This document shows, in pieces, positions 47,941 to 60,915 of a stretch of 64,000 bases of DNA; position 1 is the stretch's first letter; each line of letters opens with the position of its first letter. Both the position numbers and the translations under genes were made by a program. The stretch spans positions 6,304,269 through 6,368,268 of the forward strand of contig JAQFVV010012423.1 in the NCBI GenBank assembly GCA_028023455.1. The letters run 5' to 3'. The DNA comes from Epiperipatus broadwayi (lineage: Eukaryota > Onychophora > Udeonychophora > Euonychophora > Peripatidae). The notes beneath the pieces are model-generated. The model had not been told where the DNA came from. It saw nothing but the letters and a program-made list of their open reading frames with translations, and made no database searches.

Positions 47941-48290
47941 GATAATAACCAAGAAACCCAAAAAGCTGCTTTGATTTTTGCCTGAGGTTGATTGTTTGGA
48001 TGATTTGATAGCTCAGTAAGCTTGTTAAATTCATTGTTAGTTACCAAATTATGTCTGAAGTTATCTGGAGAGACATTTGAGAGTTTAGGTAGCCATTCTA
48101 CTGGTGTTTATTTAAGAGTACCATAAATAGTACACAAGGTTTCATTGATCTGTCTATCCACAAGATTAGTATGGGTTCTTTTCCATCATACTGGAGCACA
48201 GTATTCAGCCACAGAGTAAACAAAGGCTATGTTAGAAGTTTTAAGAAAAATCAGCATTAGAACCTCATAAGATGCCTGCAAGCTATCTAT
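47941..48290 (-). pseudogene. non-LTR retrotransposon RT C-terminal fragment
   Basis: On the minus strand with a few stops: NIAFVYSVAEYCAPV, then VDRQINETLCTIYGTLK, then TPVEWLPKLSNVSPDNFRHN. This is the conserved region after the RT in Jockey/CR1-like LINEs (usual words SVAEYCAPVW, STPxxWLPVLxNIxPxxLRR). A short related word (CTCAGGCAAAAATCATGGC) lies in the opposite orientation at 48454. It is a fragment flanked by tetranucleotide arrays. Confidence 0.65.
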
Positions 48291-48879
48291 CTATTCATCT
48301 ATATATCTATTGTTTTTTTCATCAATCAATCAATCCATCTATCTATATTTCTATCAGTGTTTTCATTTATCAGAATTTCTATCAATCCATTTGTCTATTT
48401 TGTTGAATTACCAAATCATCCAATTAATTTCATTTTTAACAGACCTCCAAACCTCAGGCAAAAATCATGGCAGCCTTTTTTGATTATTGGTAATTATCAG
48501 CAGCTGTTTCCATTAAATATCAACAGCATGTGTACACATAACTGCAATCACTCCAATATAAATAATCATACTCTAATAACTGACCTTCCTCTCTGAATAT
48601 CAATACTCTGTTTCAAAATTAACAAAATGAGAACAGACCAGGCTAATGTCATTATATGTTACACAAGTGGTGATTTCTAGATTTTCCGAACAATGAGTGT
48701 GGAAGACCACAAACTATAAAAAATATTTACAAGGAGTGATCAATTTACCAGGTCTCTGTTGACTATTTTTGCTCTACATAACATGGAGCAGTCAACTCTT
48801 GATTGGTTAAAATTATTGATGTTTGGATTTTAATGTATTGACACCATATGCTAATAATATAAATAAATATAGGTTGATA

Positions 48880-50220
48880 ATCTGGTAAACAAATCCCTTC
48901 CACCTTCATTGCCAAGCCATGCAATTTCCTTGGATTCCCACTGATATTGTCTCCTAAGGAGATGATGGTTTGGGTCCAAACTGCATTGAATTACAGCATA
49001 TCATCCACCCTCAGCACTATCATAGGTATCTACCTTTCCCTTTATGGGAAAGTCACCCTTCTCAATCTTCTAGTGTTTCCCAAGATAGCATATTACCTCC
49101 CATTGTTCTATGTACACATTTCTTCGTATCCAAAATCAATGCCCTTTGCACCTGTTTTCTCTGGGGCAGAAAGATGGTCGCCACTAGCCTAAAAAGAACT
49201 TGGTTTTCCTAAAAATCCCAATGGGCTGGGTCTGCACTCCATTGACACTCTTCTGACCCAGAAAATTCATGACATTTTCCTGCCGATCTTCTGCACATCA
49301 TTATCACTCCAACTGACACCCTTTCTCCTGATGGAAGGCCCAGGTCATGGACCTCACTTCATCACCAACATCCTACAAATTCTGACTTTGCTATATATTT
49401 CATCTACAGCAAATTAAAGTACTGGGAGGTTTTCAATCGGACCATAGACCCCTCCATTGTCTCCCCTACATTCCTCAAACTTACCAATGGTCAATCCACA
49501 AATTCAAAAGGTGGCCCCTCAAGGCAAAAATCATTGATTTCCTCCTCACTCCCTTCTCACCAATCAATTTTTGGTCAACTGTAGAGGTTTCACCAAGATC
49601 CCTCCCCCCATGCCCTCTCTGTAAAACTGACAATGAAACCCTCCAACACTTCCTACTCAATAATTCCTTTTTGCTTGGGAGTGATATGTGTCAGCAACTC
49701 CTGTCTTCCCTCTCACAAGAACACCATCTTTAATCTCTGAAAATCCATTGAAACAGGGGTCTTTGCAATGATAAGGCTTTCAGCTTTCCTCATCTATGCA
49801 CTCTGGCTGCTCTGAGGTGCTATTATTTTTGACCAGAGAGTACACTCGGCAAATCAAAAAGTATTGGATCTAACTCATTCTCTCAAAACCAGAGATACCA
49901 AACTAGCCCCACCTCCATTTTTCACAGATAGCTGGGCAATCCTCCAACTCCCACTCACTTATCCTCTGTCATAGGACTTATCCATATGAATGCTTGCGAC
50001 CCATGCAGTCACTTGCTCGACAATGATGGGCATCTCAGACTTACAACCAAAGGCTATTATTCTTGGGCTGGACTATCCCTTTCCCTTTTTTATGTATCCT
50101 TCCCCTTTCACCATGTTGCTCCTAAATTTCATTTTACCATGTAATCACTTCTTTGTAAACTTTTTTAAACTGTATTTGTACCTGTTTTTTTGATGAATAA
50201 ACTTTCATCTCTGAGGAAAA
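48880..50220 (+). pseudogene. L1/Tx1-like LINE, 5'-truncated diverged copy
   Basis: The copy contains NFLGFPLILS (compare KFLGFEI in the full-length element), then YLSLYGKVTLLNLLVFPKIA at 49030-49090 (compare YLSLHGKVMLLN), and near 49605-49670 the zinc motif CPLCKTDNETLQHFL. Sequence ends at 50220 with AATAAA (about 50195) and a short A run. Frameshifts and stops are frequent. GC content is clearly above its surroundings. It is related to, but more diverged than, the element at 15953. Confidence 0.8.
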
Positions 50221-50274
50221 AATATAGGTTGCTAAACAGGTGGTAGGGAGTTAGATAAGTAAAATTATGGTTAG

Positions 50275-51245
50275 ATTCATACATATATAGATAGTTAGCA
50301 AACCAGATAGATAGATAGATAGCAAAATAGGTAGGTAGATAGAGATAAACATAGATAGATATATAAAAATGTAGTAGATAAATAGGTATATAGATAAATG
50401 GATAGTGGTTGGGTGATTAGCCAGATAATTAAATGTGTGTTAGATGTGTAAATAAATGGATAGGTGGAAAATCATAGATAGATAAAAAAATCAGATGGAT
50501 AGATGATAGGTAGATGGATGGAGGGATAGGTGGGTAAATAGATATATGGATGGATAGAAGGAAAAGTAGTAATAGGAATGGATAGAAATGAATAGGTGAA
50601 AGGATAGCTAGATAGATGAATGAATAGACACATAAGCAGACAAATAATTAGATAGCGAATAGGTCATTTGACTAGATAATTAAATGAATGCCTGAATGCA
50701 TAAATAATTACATAGGTAAAAAACCAGAGAAATAAATAAATAAGACAGATATATAGCTAAACATATAGAGAAACAGATACATATATAGATAAAAAAGATA
50801 GACACTAAATAAATAAGCAGATAGAAAGTCTACTGAAAAAGAGATAGATGGGTATCTCAATAAATATTAAAGAGACAGGTTAATAATAAACAGATTTATA
50901 AAAAATAAATAGAGACAATAATACAGATATATAGATAAACAATGTATATTCATATAGAGAGACAGATAGGTATATAAACAGATAGAGAGACAGTAAATAA
51001 ATAAGCAGATAGAGAGACAAGATAAAATAAATATATTGATAGATACATAAAGAAATATGTATAACAGACAGATAGATAAACAGATAGAGAGACAGTAAAT
51101 AAATAAGCAAATAGAGAGATAAATAATAAAAAAATAGATGGGTATCTCGATGAACAGATAAAGAGATAGATAAATAATAAACAGGTTGATAGAAAAACAA
51201 ATAGAAAGACAAGTTAAATAATAAGGAGGTAGAGAGATAAGTAAA
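50275..51245. repeat. degenerate GATA/TAGA tetranucleotide array
   Basis: About 1 kb of irregular GATA, TAGA and AAAT units. Its polarity is opposite to the TCTA array at 47470. The minus-strand frame 50880-51212 is a repeat translation. Confidence 0.9.
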
Positions 51246-51399
51246 ATAAAGATCAGTATTTAATTATTAGGTTAACAGTTAGCTAATAATTTTATGAATT
51301 CATTGGAGACAAAAGGCAGTTAAATAAATGAATGGTGATTCTCCATCCTACTCTTAATTTTTTTTTTCATTACCTGTTTAAAAGGGACCAAGTCGTTGA

Positions 51400-52450
51400 C
51401 ATAAAATGTGAACCCCTGGAAATTTACAGGTAGTCCCTTTTACCTTCATTTCATTACTTACTTTCACACATGTTTGACCATGGAAAATAACTGCTCGGTT
51501 CAAGTAATATTTATTTTTGTAATAGATTTTTATCATTTTACTTTTTAGTCGCTATTTACATTTCATAATAGTTAATATTAGTCTATTGATTTTTTTTTCC
51601 TGGTGAATTTATTTTTTCATCGACATATTTGATTTTTTTTGATTTGATCATATAATTACACTTTGTACTCATTTTTTCATATTTGATTGTCATAATAATG
51701 TAATCTTTTGGTCACATGATTACATTGTTGGATTTTTTTTTGTGTGCCATTGCTTTCTGCTAAAAGTTGATCTTGAAATTTTGAATTTTGCTAATTTGTT
51801 TTTTCTTCATGTAATTAATTATACTATATTTGATTGCCATTTTAATTTGACATTTTTGTCATGTGATTACAATGGCAGGATTTTTTTGGGTCATATTCTA
51901 ATTTCTAATATTTGTGATATTTTGATTTCTAGATGAGTTTGATTTTTTTTTTGATTGATCATACTTCTACAAAATTTGCAAGTTTATTTTTTTAATTTTC
52001 AATACATGGTTATGATGGTCATGTATTTTAGATTATTTTAGATTATGCACATTTTTTGTTTGAGCTTATGCAATTTTAAGAGCACATTTCTTGCTGTGTC
52101 CATGCAATTTTAGTTTTAAAATATATTTATTAAACATAGAATTTACAGTTAAACTTTATAAAAATTTACAGCCTCTGCTGGTCAAGCACATTTGGCCGTA
52201 ATTTGATCTTTTGGTCATATGATTTTATTGAGCATAGTTGTACAAAATTTGTGTTTATTTTTTTAATTATTGATGGAAATTGCAATTTTTTAACAAATGG
52301 TCAAAATGATTGGAACATGATCTACTGAACCACGCTGTGCCATGCAATTTTATTTTATTGCTCATTTGCATCAGCAGTGCATTTGGGGCTGCCCTTAGAA
52401 ATTAAAATGGTGGAGAATATGTATTAAAAGTGTACTCATTTGCATTTTGA
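51400..52450. repeat. internally repetitive T-rich stretch
   Basis: Diverged copies of TTTTGGTCATATGATT, TACAAAATTTG and GCATGCAATTTTA-like words recur every 100-300 bp. No element type is recognised. The frame 51742-51936 within it is not supported. Confidence 0.45.
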
Positions 52451-54469
52451 ATTATTATATAATCTAATATATATTTTGCATAGAAAGAAACCTTTGAAAA
52501 TGGATGTCTTTTATCTAAGATTTGAATTAAAAAATGAAATAACAAAATGTTTTGAGTTTATATGTATATATAACTCAAAACATAATTGTTAGTAATTATA
52601 ATCTATAAGTCATAATTGATCACTACTTTTACATGTTATTTTAATCAAAACTTTATATAAAATAATTTTAAAGTAGAAATTAATTTCCTATTTTAAACAT
52701 ATATAAAAATTAATAATTTATGAATAGATTTAAAATTAATAACTTTTAAACGTTTAAATTTTTTTTTTAATGATATTGATTATATTTTCTCTGTTTTTAT
52801 GAAACATAAGTTTTATTCTTATTGTTATGTAATTTAATGTTATTGTAAAAATTGCATCTTTTAACAAATATATAAAAAGTTAATATGGGAGGCAAAATGT
52901 TAAAAAAAAACCTTGTTTAATTTGTTTAAATCTATAAAACTAGCTTTGATTAACTTTGCAATTTTTCCTTTTTCTACCAGCTTTCATGATGTCAAATAAT
53001 CTTAATAATTCTGAATATGATGATTTAACTTATAAAAACAGTATGATTGAGTAGGTTGGTCTTCAATTCATGCTTTTATTTTTTTTGTAATAAAATTATT
53101 TTGCTTCCCATTTATTTTAGTGAACTCAGAAATAGCACTTTTAATTTTTATTTTTTAAATTTCTTTTTAATCATTACAATTGTTTTGTTTTGTAAGACAC
53201 ACTTACTCATTTAGTTAATGATAACCTAATGGTTTATTGTTTGGAGTTCATAAGACATTCAAGCAATGGAAGTAACAAAGTTAAACCATGATCTTAAGCT
53301 ACAGGCCACTGCACCAAATCAATACAAGTCACTCATTTAGTTTAATCCTTCCAAATTTATCATTTAAAGAAAAATATTTATACCAAACAAGAGAAATATT
53401 GCTTTTAAAATATTTTGATATGGTACAATACTATGCACCATATAGGTATCATATTTAATAAATAATAAACCATGTTATGTCCATGATAATTCATGTATAT
53501 GCATGTATTTAAGTATATTGGACTTCTATAAAACAATTTATAGTCTTAGAGATGATAGTATTAATTCTTTGAACAAAATTGTATCTGCCAATGACAAATG
53601 AAATTTAATTAATGCTTATTTATGACCATAAGCTATTCAGGCATGAGAAAGAGGCTTGTAAAACCTTGCATTAATAACAAATCAAAATGATGCAACATTA
53701 AATTCTAAATTTAGTTCTAATTTTATAAACAAGTTTGTTTTAATTAAAAAATTGAGATGGACATGTAATTAGACAAAAATTAGGAGATGATAAAACAAAA
53801 TGAAAACATCTTCATTTTAAAAAAAGCTGACTGGAAAAGCTATAACAATCTTAAGCATGATAACTTGTTACAGAGCATCAAATAGTTGAATGAACCAGGC
53901 AAAAATAAACTCATAAAGAAGACTAAATGATAAATCTATGGGTTCATTTGCAATTTCAGCTAATGAGAAGAGGTTTGTCAACCAAGTCTTTGAGACTACT
54001 TAATATTTTAAGATAAAATGAAACTTTAAAATAAAATAAAAAGTTCATTTTGCAAAATGTTTAAAAGATAATTTAAAAGAAAAAAATTATTAAAGAAGTG
54101 AATATTATTTTTTATTTGCATACATGTGATGTTTCAAGGCATAATCTAACTAGTCATACTAACTATTGATTGATAAATAAGAACTAGAATTTTTCACTTA
54201 GACATGATCTTGGTAAGTAATGGCATTTGTCTGATTTTATTCTCTATAATTTATTAAATGCAAAATTAATATGTTATATATTGTACAAAAGAAACAAGTA
54301 TAAAATATAAGCTAATACATGTGTAAAAAAGATGATAATCAAGCAAAATGAACGTTATATACATTAATGAGTTCATAAGGACATATAGATTAATACAAAT
54401 AGAATAAGGGATAAAATAAATGTGCAATAATAACTGTAATATCTGGTACCATTGTCTAATGTTTAACCT
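52451..54469. other. AT-rich non-coding stretch
   Basis: No gene is recognised. One candidate 60-nt exon (52981-53040) with good splice-like ends is discussed as a finding. Confidence 0.45.
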
Positions 54470-54995
54470 AAGCAGTCCATCAATAACGGTGTGTATTTAC
54501 CCAATCTCCCTGACAAATGACTCAGTTCAGCAGACTGTTGCATTCATTAAATGATCTTAATAAGATTCCATGTTTCATAAAATCTTGAGTTGGAAGTTAG
54601 CAGTTTGTCACGATTCTTCATTTTTTGTAGTTTCCTAATGGTAAAAGCCTCTTCATCGAAAGCATTGGTGTTGAATATTTTTCTGCACCTTACAGTCCAA
54701 ATTGCATAGTTTATGAATAATGACAATATGATTGTGGCAATTGATCTTGTTCTTATGCTGTCATTGAGCAATATGACTAAGTAATAGTCAATGTTGAGGT
54801 TCTTGGCAATTGTACTTCTTGTGATCCAGAGACCAGGGCATGAGTAAATCAGATGTTCGAAGGTTTCTTCATGTCTCTGACAGAGAGGACAAATAGAATC
54901 AATTTTAACAATGCCTCTCTTATATGCAAAAAACCAGTTGGTACTCACTGAATTGATGTTGATTTGTCTGATTTTTCTTTAAAATATTATTAAAA
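54470..54995 (-). pseudogene. L1/Tx1-like LINE, 3' fragment
   Basis: The minus-strand frame 54948-54547 (133 aa) aligns with the C-terminus of the ORF2 at 16814-20021: STNWFF, CPLCQRHEETFEHLIYSC and LFINYAIWTVRC, ending with ETWNLI. The frame is intact from its 5' truncation to the stop, followed by 3' UTR-like sequence. It is a 5'-truncated insertion of the same family. Confidence 0.85.
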
Positions 54996-57900
54996 GCTGT
55001 TTTTTTTTTTTTTACATGTAACATACATATAGGTAAATAGATAAACAGACAAATAAAGACAGACAAGCAGGAAAGCCGACAGATTATTAGATAGATAAAA
55101 CAGCATTTAAATATTTACAGGGAAAAACACTGAAGGAGAAAGCCTTTCTCACAAAGCTTGTTAATAATCAGAAGAGGTTAAATAGCGAGACTAGCTATGG
55201 GCCAACTACCTTTGAAAAGAATTTTATGCTCGGCAAAAGCTAAAAAAAATTGTAATTTTATTTGATTTAGACTTCAACGTATGTCATTAGAATGGCAAGT
55301 GGCTGCACTTCTACTATTTAGCAATGTCTTCGAATATATTTGCATAGTATTTAACTAATGAAAACTTGCGTAACAAATTTTGGCAGATCTTACGAAAAAT
55401 ATTTATTTAGTTTTTTTTTAAATTTATTAATGTTTAACAATATTTGAGCATTTATTTCTAGGATCCATTTCAGTTTGTTTTCGGTTCAACGCAAAAAGTT
55501 ATGTGTCTGCTTGAAAAGTATTTTTATTTACTTCTTTATTTCAGACGTTCTAATTAGATCATTAATCAGCTTAATGATATTACTGCTAAAAGATATGTTT
55601 CGAGCAAATCTAACTTATTTTTCTAAAATTAAAAATAAACAAACAAAAAAATTAAACAGTTATTTTTAAAAAATTGTGTAAAATTAATTGTTTAAAAATT
55701 AATAATTAAGTAGAAATTATTTTAATAATAACATATTTTAATAATTGGTCACTCTTTATATATATTTTAAAGAATTTTTTAAAATTTTTTAATTATATAT
55801 TATAGATAGACAATTATATAAAAGATCGACAAAGATATAAGTAAGTGGATGTGTGAATTAGTGGACTAGTAGATAAATAAGTGGATAAACACACTGATAA
55901 ACACAGATAAATTGAAGTGTGTAGGGAGAGAGCAAAGAAAGAAAATAGAGGAAAAAAGAGAAAAAAGAGAAGGATAGTAGGTAGATAGCAGATCTGTTGG
56001 TAGGCAATGGATGAATAGATAAATATATTGATACCAAATTCATCTGATGTGGTTATCAATTGATAGGAGGTGAATTGTATAAAAAATTTCAAATTTTATT
56101 TTTCAAATAGTTTTCCTATTCCTATATTATTTAATCATTCACATTTGATCAGTAAATGGGTGCCTAGGTATTATTAGTTAAAGTTTATAAAAACATCACA
56201 TTAATATGAGTTAGTTATATAATTGTAGATGGTAATGTACCTGACATTCTCTTCTTATACAAATACATTTCTAGAGAAACTATGCCTATAGGTGACCAAA
56301 ATTGTATATTAATCAATTAATTTTATAATCGGTTTTTTCATCTGTTTCTTGTAAACCACTGATTCCTTTAAAGCAATACATTTTATTTCCCTTATTAAAA
56401 CATCTTTAAGCAGGATTTATAATGTTCACATAATGTATATCCAGAGTTAAATTGATCTGATTGAAATTATTGTTTTTATATCAATATATCCAAATTTTCT
56501 GCATACAATAGAATTTTCTCCCTCATTGATTAATTATTTCTGTCCTCCTTTTTATATATATTTTTTTGTTGATACCTTTTACTTCTTCTTTTTTTACATT
56601 ATACTCCTGCTTGTTTTTATTAGTCACACATCATCTGTCTTTTTGATAAATTATCAACAAAACACGTGTTCTTTCAGTTATCATCATTAAGCAATATCTT
56701 AAAAAGTAAGCATATCAGGCAAAGATATCTATTTTTACAGCAGTAATTGCATATAATCTATATGAATAATAGGTAATGTAGGTACTTACAATATCTTGAA
56801 GTATAATCCTAATAATTATTAAGATTATGAACCTAAGGGGTAATCTCTTAGTGAGATTCTTATTAATTTATAAAGTTATTGCAAAATAATGTATATCAGC
56901 TTTTACTAGTCTTTAATTAATTTCTCAAAATTTATTCACATATTTCATATTGTAGATATTCCATCCACATCAGTAATATTGAAAATATTGTGTAGCACAA
57001 CTAAAAATGATATTTGAGTATAAATTTATTGACTAAACCTAAATTCATGTAGGCAGTTGATCTTATATATCCTAAAGACCTAAATCAATTATTGTATTAT
57101 CTTATTAATTATTAATGTCTGTTTTTAGAAATTCATCAATCAGAAACTTTATAAACCTTATATTAACTTTCCCTATTTGACAAATTGATCATTATGTCTA
57201 ATTAATGATATAACTTTCAGTTCTATTTATTTCTGATAGAAATGTGCTTCAGAATTTTCAATGATTTCATTGCTATTGAAAATTTTCTGATTAAGTTCCA
57301 GAAGCCACATATTTGTCTCATCATGACATAATTGTTAATTGATCTTTTTTCTATAGATTACATTTTTTCTCATTTTCTTAAAATTTTCAACGTTTTCCAT
57401 TGTTTTAAAAATTTTAAATGAATTTTAAAACTAAACATGATTGATAATCCAGTCTAATAAATTTTCAATATGGCAACTAGACACAGTTAAATAAATCCTT
57501 TCAGTAAAAAAACAAACAAACAAACAAATTGATTAATAGTTTGGGAAATCGATAATATTAAAGTCTCAGTCAGAAATTGATAGTTTGCTATATACCATTG
57601 TATTAAACTATACAGATCATTTTTCTGAGGATTTAAAGCTATCAATATTTCTGGCTACTATGTTAAATTTATCTACAATGAAACTAATGCACTATTTGAA
57701 ATAATTGGACATTAATAAAATTGGACATATAAGTTTATTTGCTGATAAAACGATGTAATGATTGACAGATTAAAACTGCAAAGTACATCACTAGATAACA
57801 TAAAATCTATTTTTAATTGTTTTTGTTTACTTTTCTCTAAAAGTAAGAATCACACTTACTAAAAAATAATTAATAATAATGATAAATAAGCCTGCATTAT

Positions 57901-58017
57901 TTTAATAAATGAAAAATAATATCATTAGTTTATTATATGCTTAAAGATTTTTTTCATTGAACCATTATTATTGTTTTTATTACTACTATTACTACTACTA
58001 ATAAAAAATTATAACAT
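54996..58017. other. AT-rich non-coding stretch with GATA-type repeats
   Basis: Short GATA/TAGA runs lie at 55030-55100 and 55800-56045; minus-strand frames over the latter are repeat translations. Otherwise no gene, RNA or element was recognised. Confidence 0.5.
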
Positions 58018-58330
58018 ATACCTCATGGTGGAATTTTGGTGTTATTGTTATTTGATATTTTTGTACCAGAAATACACCAAGATATAAAGCATTCCGAATT
58101 TTTATTATATGCTGATGATAGCAAAATATTTAAGTGATCCATTTGATATGATTAAATTACTAGACGATTTAAATAGTTTTAAAAACTGATGTATTATTAA
58201 TAGCATAAAAATAAATGTTGAAACTATTGTATCATATATCAGAAAGTCTGCAATTTTAATACAGATTTATATATATAGAAACAATGTGACTAGGATAGAT
58301 AAGTTTGCAGAAGATATATAATATTTTTTT
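58018..58330 (+). pseudogene. Jockey/CR1-like LINE RT fragment
   Basis: The first 39 codons read in one frame with IPHGGILVLLLFDIF (motif B, usually VPQGSxLGPLLFxIF) and SEFLLYADDSKIFK (motif C, YADD). After a frame change come LLDDLNSFK and IKINVE, matching the usual spacing, and then NNVTRIDKFAEDI. Only the RT palm core remains. Confidence 0.7.
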
Positions 58331-58549
58331 AAAATAAATAAACGATAATCAGAAGTATTAACATTTCACTTGTAAAGCAAAGACAATTAAAAGATCTAAC
58401 ATTATTATATATTTTACATGAGAATTTACTATACCAAATTGTATAACTAAATTAAATTTAAAGAAATAATCAGAAAGGCAAAGTAACATAATAAAATTTA
58501 AAAACTTTATCTTTCTTAATGCATTGCCAAATCCATATAATATTAATAT

Positions 58550-58621
<72 letters not shown>

Positions 58622-59040
58622 GTAAAATTATATGTTCATATATATTTGTATTCATATATTTGTATTGTGTTTGTTATATAGTTTTGAAGAAGATTGCTGG
58701 GGCAATTAAAACCCTCAATAGTAGGTTGTAAAAAAGCATTGTAAAAGTAATAAAGAACTAAAATGATATTAATACTATATTAAAACTTTGTATTTAGTCC
58801 ATTCTACTTGGCAAAAAATAAGCAAGTTATATAATTCCATCGATGTTAATAAGTTAGGAATAAACATTTTATCTATAGATAAAGCTACGTTTTTAAACAT
58901 AATAAAAAACATACTATAATATTGAATTTCAAAAATCTTACACTTTTTAGTTATATAAAAAACCATACTATAAAAAATACTAATTGTATAAATTTTATAT
59001 TATTATAATAGTCACTTTAATTTTATTGTGTGTGTGTATA
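58331..59040. other. AT-rich stretch with (TA)n at 58554-58620
   Basis: A long TA run with one TATT break and (GT)n near 59027 are the only structures. No gene was seen. Confidence 0.6.
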
Positions 59041-59609
59041 TATATATAATCTTGTAATTAAATATTAATAAATACAATAACATAAATATATTAAAGTACA
59101 ACTTTTAAAAACTTTTATCCACTTAGAAATGCTTTCAAGTATAGCTTCATAATCTTTGTCAACTAATACTAATTCTTTTTTAAAGTATCTTCAAACACAT
59201 TTTCAAAGTCTAGCCTTTCCCTCAATGGAAATGATAACTTTTCAACATCAATTTTTTATGATAATAATAGTTTTTATATATATGGTTTTAATTTTGACTA
59301 TAATAATGTGAAAATATTACAAATTGAAAGAAACAATAATAAAAGAAAAATAAAGAAAGCTATGTTAATATATAAATGTAAGCATGACATAATAAATAGA
59401 CAGACAGCAAATGTTAAAATTAATGAATTGTGTGAAGGCTAGACTTTGAAAGTGTATTTGAAAATACCTTAAAAAATAATTAGTGAGAGTTGAGAAAGAC
59501 TATGAAGCTAGTTGAAAGTCCTCCTAAGTGGATAAAAGTTATTTAATTTGTACTTTATATATTTATATTAATGTATTTATTAATATTTAATTACAAGATT
59601 ACATATATA
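59041..59609 (+). pseudogene. Penelope-like 3' relic within a 175 bp inverted repeat
   Basis: Arms 59041-59219 and 59435-59609 are inverted copies (CTTGTAATTAAATATTAATA, ACTTTTATCCACTTAG, TTTCAAAGTCTAGCC). Between them, 59263-59443 encodes ILQIERNNNKRKIKKAML and DIINRQTANVKIN, which matches the C-terminus of the 33-34 kb element (ILHEERNHNKTKIKKAILI, NIINREAATIKI). The right arm is thus the 3' UTR, and the left arm is its inverted copy: another head-to-head pair, more severely truncated. Confidence 0.75.
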
Positions 59610-60728
59610 ACTTTAGAGAAATCCAAAGGAGTAAGACTCATCTAGCATGAATAAATAAAACTAAGGAAGGTTACAAAGTACCACCCACTACCGATCTTAA
59701 TACTTATGCTATATCAGCTCTTTTTTCTATCTCTCATGGCCTATAAGTCATAGTTTCAAAACAGAATATTAGAAACAAGTTTGGATAAAGAAAGAGGTCA
59801 CAAAGTGTACATAAAGACAATAACCTCCAATATTAAACATCGATTAAATTAACTTCAAGATCCAAAGTAAAAATATTACAAGATAAATTTAGTTTACAAT
59901 TCTACTTAAATAGTTAATGATCAAAAAGACATCCATCTATGAAATGAATATGGAGATAGTATTGTGAGTTGGATGATAAGTGAATCAAGATATAGAAAAT
60001 TGAATGGATGATGAAAAACAAATAAGAATTATCTAATGAAAATGAATGAATTTAACACTAAGGAAAGAAAAAGAAAATGTGTTAGGGTGATGAATGATTA
60101 AGATAGTGATAGAATAGAGATCAATGATGGATGGATCAATTATGATAATGACTTAAGATGAAATGAGAATGAAAAAATAAAAGAAAGAAAAACATAGATG
60201 AGCTATGGATAACAATGTTAATGGTGAAGAATGAGATCCTGAACTATAAAACTAATATTGTGTTAAACAACAGCAAAACAATAATGATATAAAGGCAAGG
60301 GTTTCTAAGTTTGATTAAAAAAGTTATTTAACCACTAAATTAAAATAGATTATAAGTTTTAAACTAGAAACACAGAATCAATTAAAAAAAATAAACATAA
60401 GAGATCAATGCAAAGCATAATAAATAACTTAAGAAATGAAAAATTACAATAGATTTAAAATTAAGACTATTAATTAATAATTTACTTTTCTTAGGGTTCA
60501 AATAACTTAAATATTACTATTTTAAAAGATATATTTGGATCAGTGAAAGAGATTTTGCCACTATTCAAATATAACAGGCAAAGATGGCTCATAAAATAAA
60601 ATGGAATTAGGAAAGAACATTTGGTGATTCCAATACTTACAATAATATGAACTTTAAATGTTATGAAGTATTAATTAATTTTTAATAAAGTAAATATAAT
60701 AATCTACAAATTCAATTAAACGCACATT
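59610..60728. other. AT-rich non-coding stretch
   Basis: No gene. Diffuse GATG-type repeats lie around 59930-60160. Confidence 0.5.
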
Positions 60729-60915
60729 GATTACATAAGTAATATTTACTAAAGCTGTAACCTCAGGAATGTGCATGTGAAAATGCAATAGTAGGGACCT
60801 CTACAGGTCTTAACCACAAGCTTATGCCTTGGAAGACCTGTAGAGGTCCCTACTATCGCATTTTCACATGCACATTTCTGAGATTACAGCCTTAGTAAAT
60901 ATTACTTACGTAATC
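60729..60915. repeat. near-perfect palindrome, 83 bp arms
   Basis: 60729-60811 and 60833-60915 pair with about five mismatches around a 21 bp loop. Each arm contains TAGGGACCTCTACAGGTCTT next to the loop. The outer tips are GATTAC(A/G)TAAGTAATATT. It is probably a MITE; its target duplication is not evident. Confidence 0.9.

Noticed and set aside
47589-47985. Three overlapping forward open frames of 89-114 aa
   Set aside because: All three frames are open because the tetranucleotide repeat lacks stops; there is no domain or codon bias.
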